Source of the DNA: Vacuolonema iberomarrocanum LEGE 07170 | GTDB taxonomy: Bacteria > Cyanobacteriota > Cyanobacteriia > Elainellales > Elainellaceae | NCBI GenBank assembly: GCA_015207365.1 | Contig: JADEXA010000013.1 | Coordinates: 1-64,000 of the forward strand | Length of the DNA: 64,000 bases | Direction of reading: 5' to 3' | In this document: piece by piece, positions 62,636 to 64,000 of the stretch | How the letters are laid out: each line of letters begins with the position of its first letter | Numbering within the stretch: position 1 is the stretch's first letter | Notes under the pieces: model-generated | What the model was told of the DNA's origin: nothing | What the model saw: only the letters and a program-made list of their open reading frames with translations | The model's database searches: none | Position numbers and translations under genes: made by a program

Positions 62636-63781
62636 CTAGAACCCCATTGCCTTAGCAACGGATGTGAGATCCGGCGCAATTCCATCCTTGACCTGATTGT
62701 TGCAGTGGTTGATGGCGGTATCTGGATCCTTGAGTCCGTTGCCGGTGAGGATGCAAACAATCCGAGCACCTGCTGGCACCTGATCTTTGACCTTGAGTAA
62801 CCCTGCCACCGAAGCGGCACTGGCCGGTTCGCAGAAAATGCCTTCCTCCGCTGCAAGGATGCGATAGGCGTTCAGAATTTCGTCGTCCGTCACGGCTTTG
62901 AATTCGCCCTGGCTGGCTTCTTGCGCCGCGATCGCCTTATCCCAGCTAGCAGGATTGCCAATCCGAATGGCCGTCGCCACTGTTTCGGGGTGGGATACAG
63001 GGGCACCGTTGACGATTGGCGCGGCTCCCGCCGCCTGGAAGCCCATCATCCTGGGCAGCTGGCGGCATTTTCCCTGCTGGTGATACTGGCAAAAGCCCAT
63101 CCAGTAGGCCGTGATATTGCCTGCATTGCCCACGGGAATACACAACCAATCGGGGGCATCCCCCAGCACATCTACAAGTTCAAATGCCCCAGTCTTCTGG
63201 CCTTCTAACCGATAAGGGTTGACTGAATTGACGAGGGTAACGGGATAATGCGCTGCTGCATCCCGCACCGTTTGCAAGGCTTGATCAAAATTCCCCTGGA
63301 TAGCGAGCACCTCGGCACCATAGAGCAAAGCCTGTGCCAGCTTACCCAATGCCACATAGCCATCGGGGATGACCACAAATGCCCGTAGCCCTCCTCGCCG
63401 TGCATAGGCCGCAGCTGAGGCCGAGGTGTTCCCCGTACTGGCACAGATGACCGCTTCAGCGCCCGCTTCCTTGGCCTTGCTGAGCGCCATCGTCATGCCC
63501 CGATCCTTAAAGCTGCCCGTCGGGTTGAGGCCATCGTATTTGATGAACACCTGGACAGACTTACCCACCCGCGCGGCGATCGCCGGGGCAGGAATCAGTG
63601 GCGTATTCCCTTCCAGCAACGTAACCACTGGGGTCTGCTCTGATACTGGCAGATAGGCCCGATAGGTCTCGATCAGCCCAGGCCACTTCGGTGCCGTGCC
63701 TGGTGCGATCGCTGAGGGCGCTATCCCCCGGTTGGGTGAATTTGAAAAATCTTGGAACGCAGTTTGAGGAATAACAGTCAC
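62636..63781 (-). CDS. thrC: threonine synthase
   Basis: PLP enzyme (about 381 residues) converting O-phosphohomoserine to threonine. Motifs: [12 protein letters not shown], the PLP lysine in [45 protein letters not shown] and the closing [13 protein letters not shown]. The frame opens far upstream (63943), but that extension is not protein-like; GTG 63781 ([12 protein letters not shown]) is the best start. It works with thrB, 58 kb away. The gene is complete within the window. Confidence 0.92.
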   Translation of the reverse strand: MTVIPQTAFQDFSNSPNRGIAPSAIAPGTAPKWPGLIETYRAYLPVSEQTPVVTLLEGNTPLIPAPAIAARVGKSVQVFIKYDGLNPTGSFKDRGMTMALSKAKEAGAEAVICASTGNTSASAAAYARRGGLRAFVVIPDGYVALGKLAQALLYGAEVLAIQGNFDQALQTVRDAAAHYPVTLVNSVNPYRLEGQKTGAFELVDVLGDAPDWLCIPVGNAGNITAYWMGFCQYHQQGKCRQLPRMMGFQAAGAAPIVNGAPVSHPETVATAIRIGNPASWDKAIAAQEASQGEFKAVTDDEILNAYRILAAEEGIFCEPASAASVAGLLKVKDQVPAGARIVCILTGNGLKDPDTAINHCNNQVKDGIAPDLTSVAKAMGF

Positions 63782-64000
63782 AGTAACTCTCGGAATTCGA
63801 TTAATAGAGGGTGTAGATGGGAGGAGTAGATTGGGAGCAAAGGGTTTAGGAGATGAAGGGTTACAGAGTAAGGTGAAGCTAGACACAGCCACTTCATTGG
63901 GCATCTGCCGAAGCAGGACAAACGAGCATTTTAAGCGCCCCAATAGTCAATAAATCCCTACATCGGCTCTATATCTCAGTTTATCCTGAGAAACCTGTCG

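Overview
The window is chromosomal DNA from a cyanobacterium. It carries photosystem I genes (psaI-psaL), the ferredoxin-thioredoxin reductase catalytic chain, the plastid-type ribosomal protein PSRP-3/Ycf65, the cyanobacterial stand-alone atpB-atpC pair, several protein families largely restricted to cyanobacteria, and dozens of copies of the HIP1 octamer GCGATCGC. Species cannot be assigned from the sequence alone. There is no rRNA operon, CRISPR array, prophage or transposase gene.

Layout. 0.4-6.7 kb holds a TPR protein, methylmalonate-semialdehyde dehydrogenase, a DM13 lipoprotein, thrB and a DUF4058 protein. 6.8-13.6 kb is the iron-sulfur assembly locus: sufR faces ftrC-sufB-(113-aa ORF)-sufC-sufD-sufS across an intergenic region with two exact CAAC-N6-GTTG operators. 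13.7-24.3 kb holds a sugar epimerase, an esterase-like lipoprotein, an LCP protein, a serpin and a large acidic protein. 24.6-37.6 kb holds psaI-psaL, a PD-(D/E)XK nuclease, rimM, a 2-Cys peroxiredoxin, a GH13 amylase, yvcK, an MlaF/MlaD lipid-transport pair and an HNH nuclease. 38.6-42.6 kb is a same-strand array of about 28 tRNA loci. 42.7-64 kb holds atpBC, PSRP-3, GH57, an Nfu scaffold, MltA, a site-2 protease, Uma2 proteins, a TIR-like protein and thrC.

The most unusual region is the tRNA array. It contains four leucine isoacceptors that lack the long variable arm expected of bacterial tRNA-Leu. Those sit in a tandem duplication whose copies differ in anticodon (CAG/TAA versus TAG/CAA). 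It also contains a tRNA-Cys whose T-loop carries about 24 extra nt of a cyanobacterial small repeat, a tRNA-Gly with A34 (ACC), a tRNA-Ile(GAT) with C33, a tRNA-His with C73 but no encoded G-1, T-loops with G55, CCA encoded in only some genes, and a terminal tRNA-like locus with a folded insertion of about 110 nt. This resembles the dense tRNA arrays known from some cyanobacterial plasmids and phages more than ordinary chromosomal tRNA genes.

A second theme is a set of 80-100-bp non-coding elements with terminal inverted repeats and a central near-perfect hairpin, in at least four families spread over the window and inside the tRNA array. Copies of one family differ by paired, compensating changes in the stem, so the hairpin rather than its primary sequence appears to be maintained.
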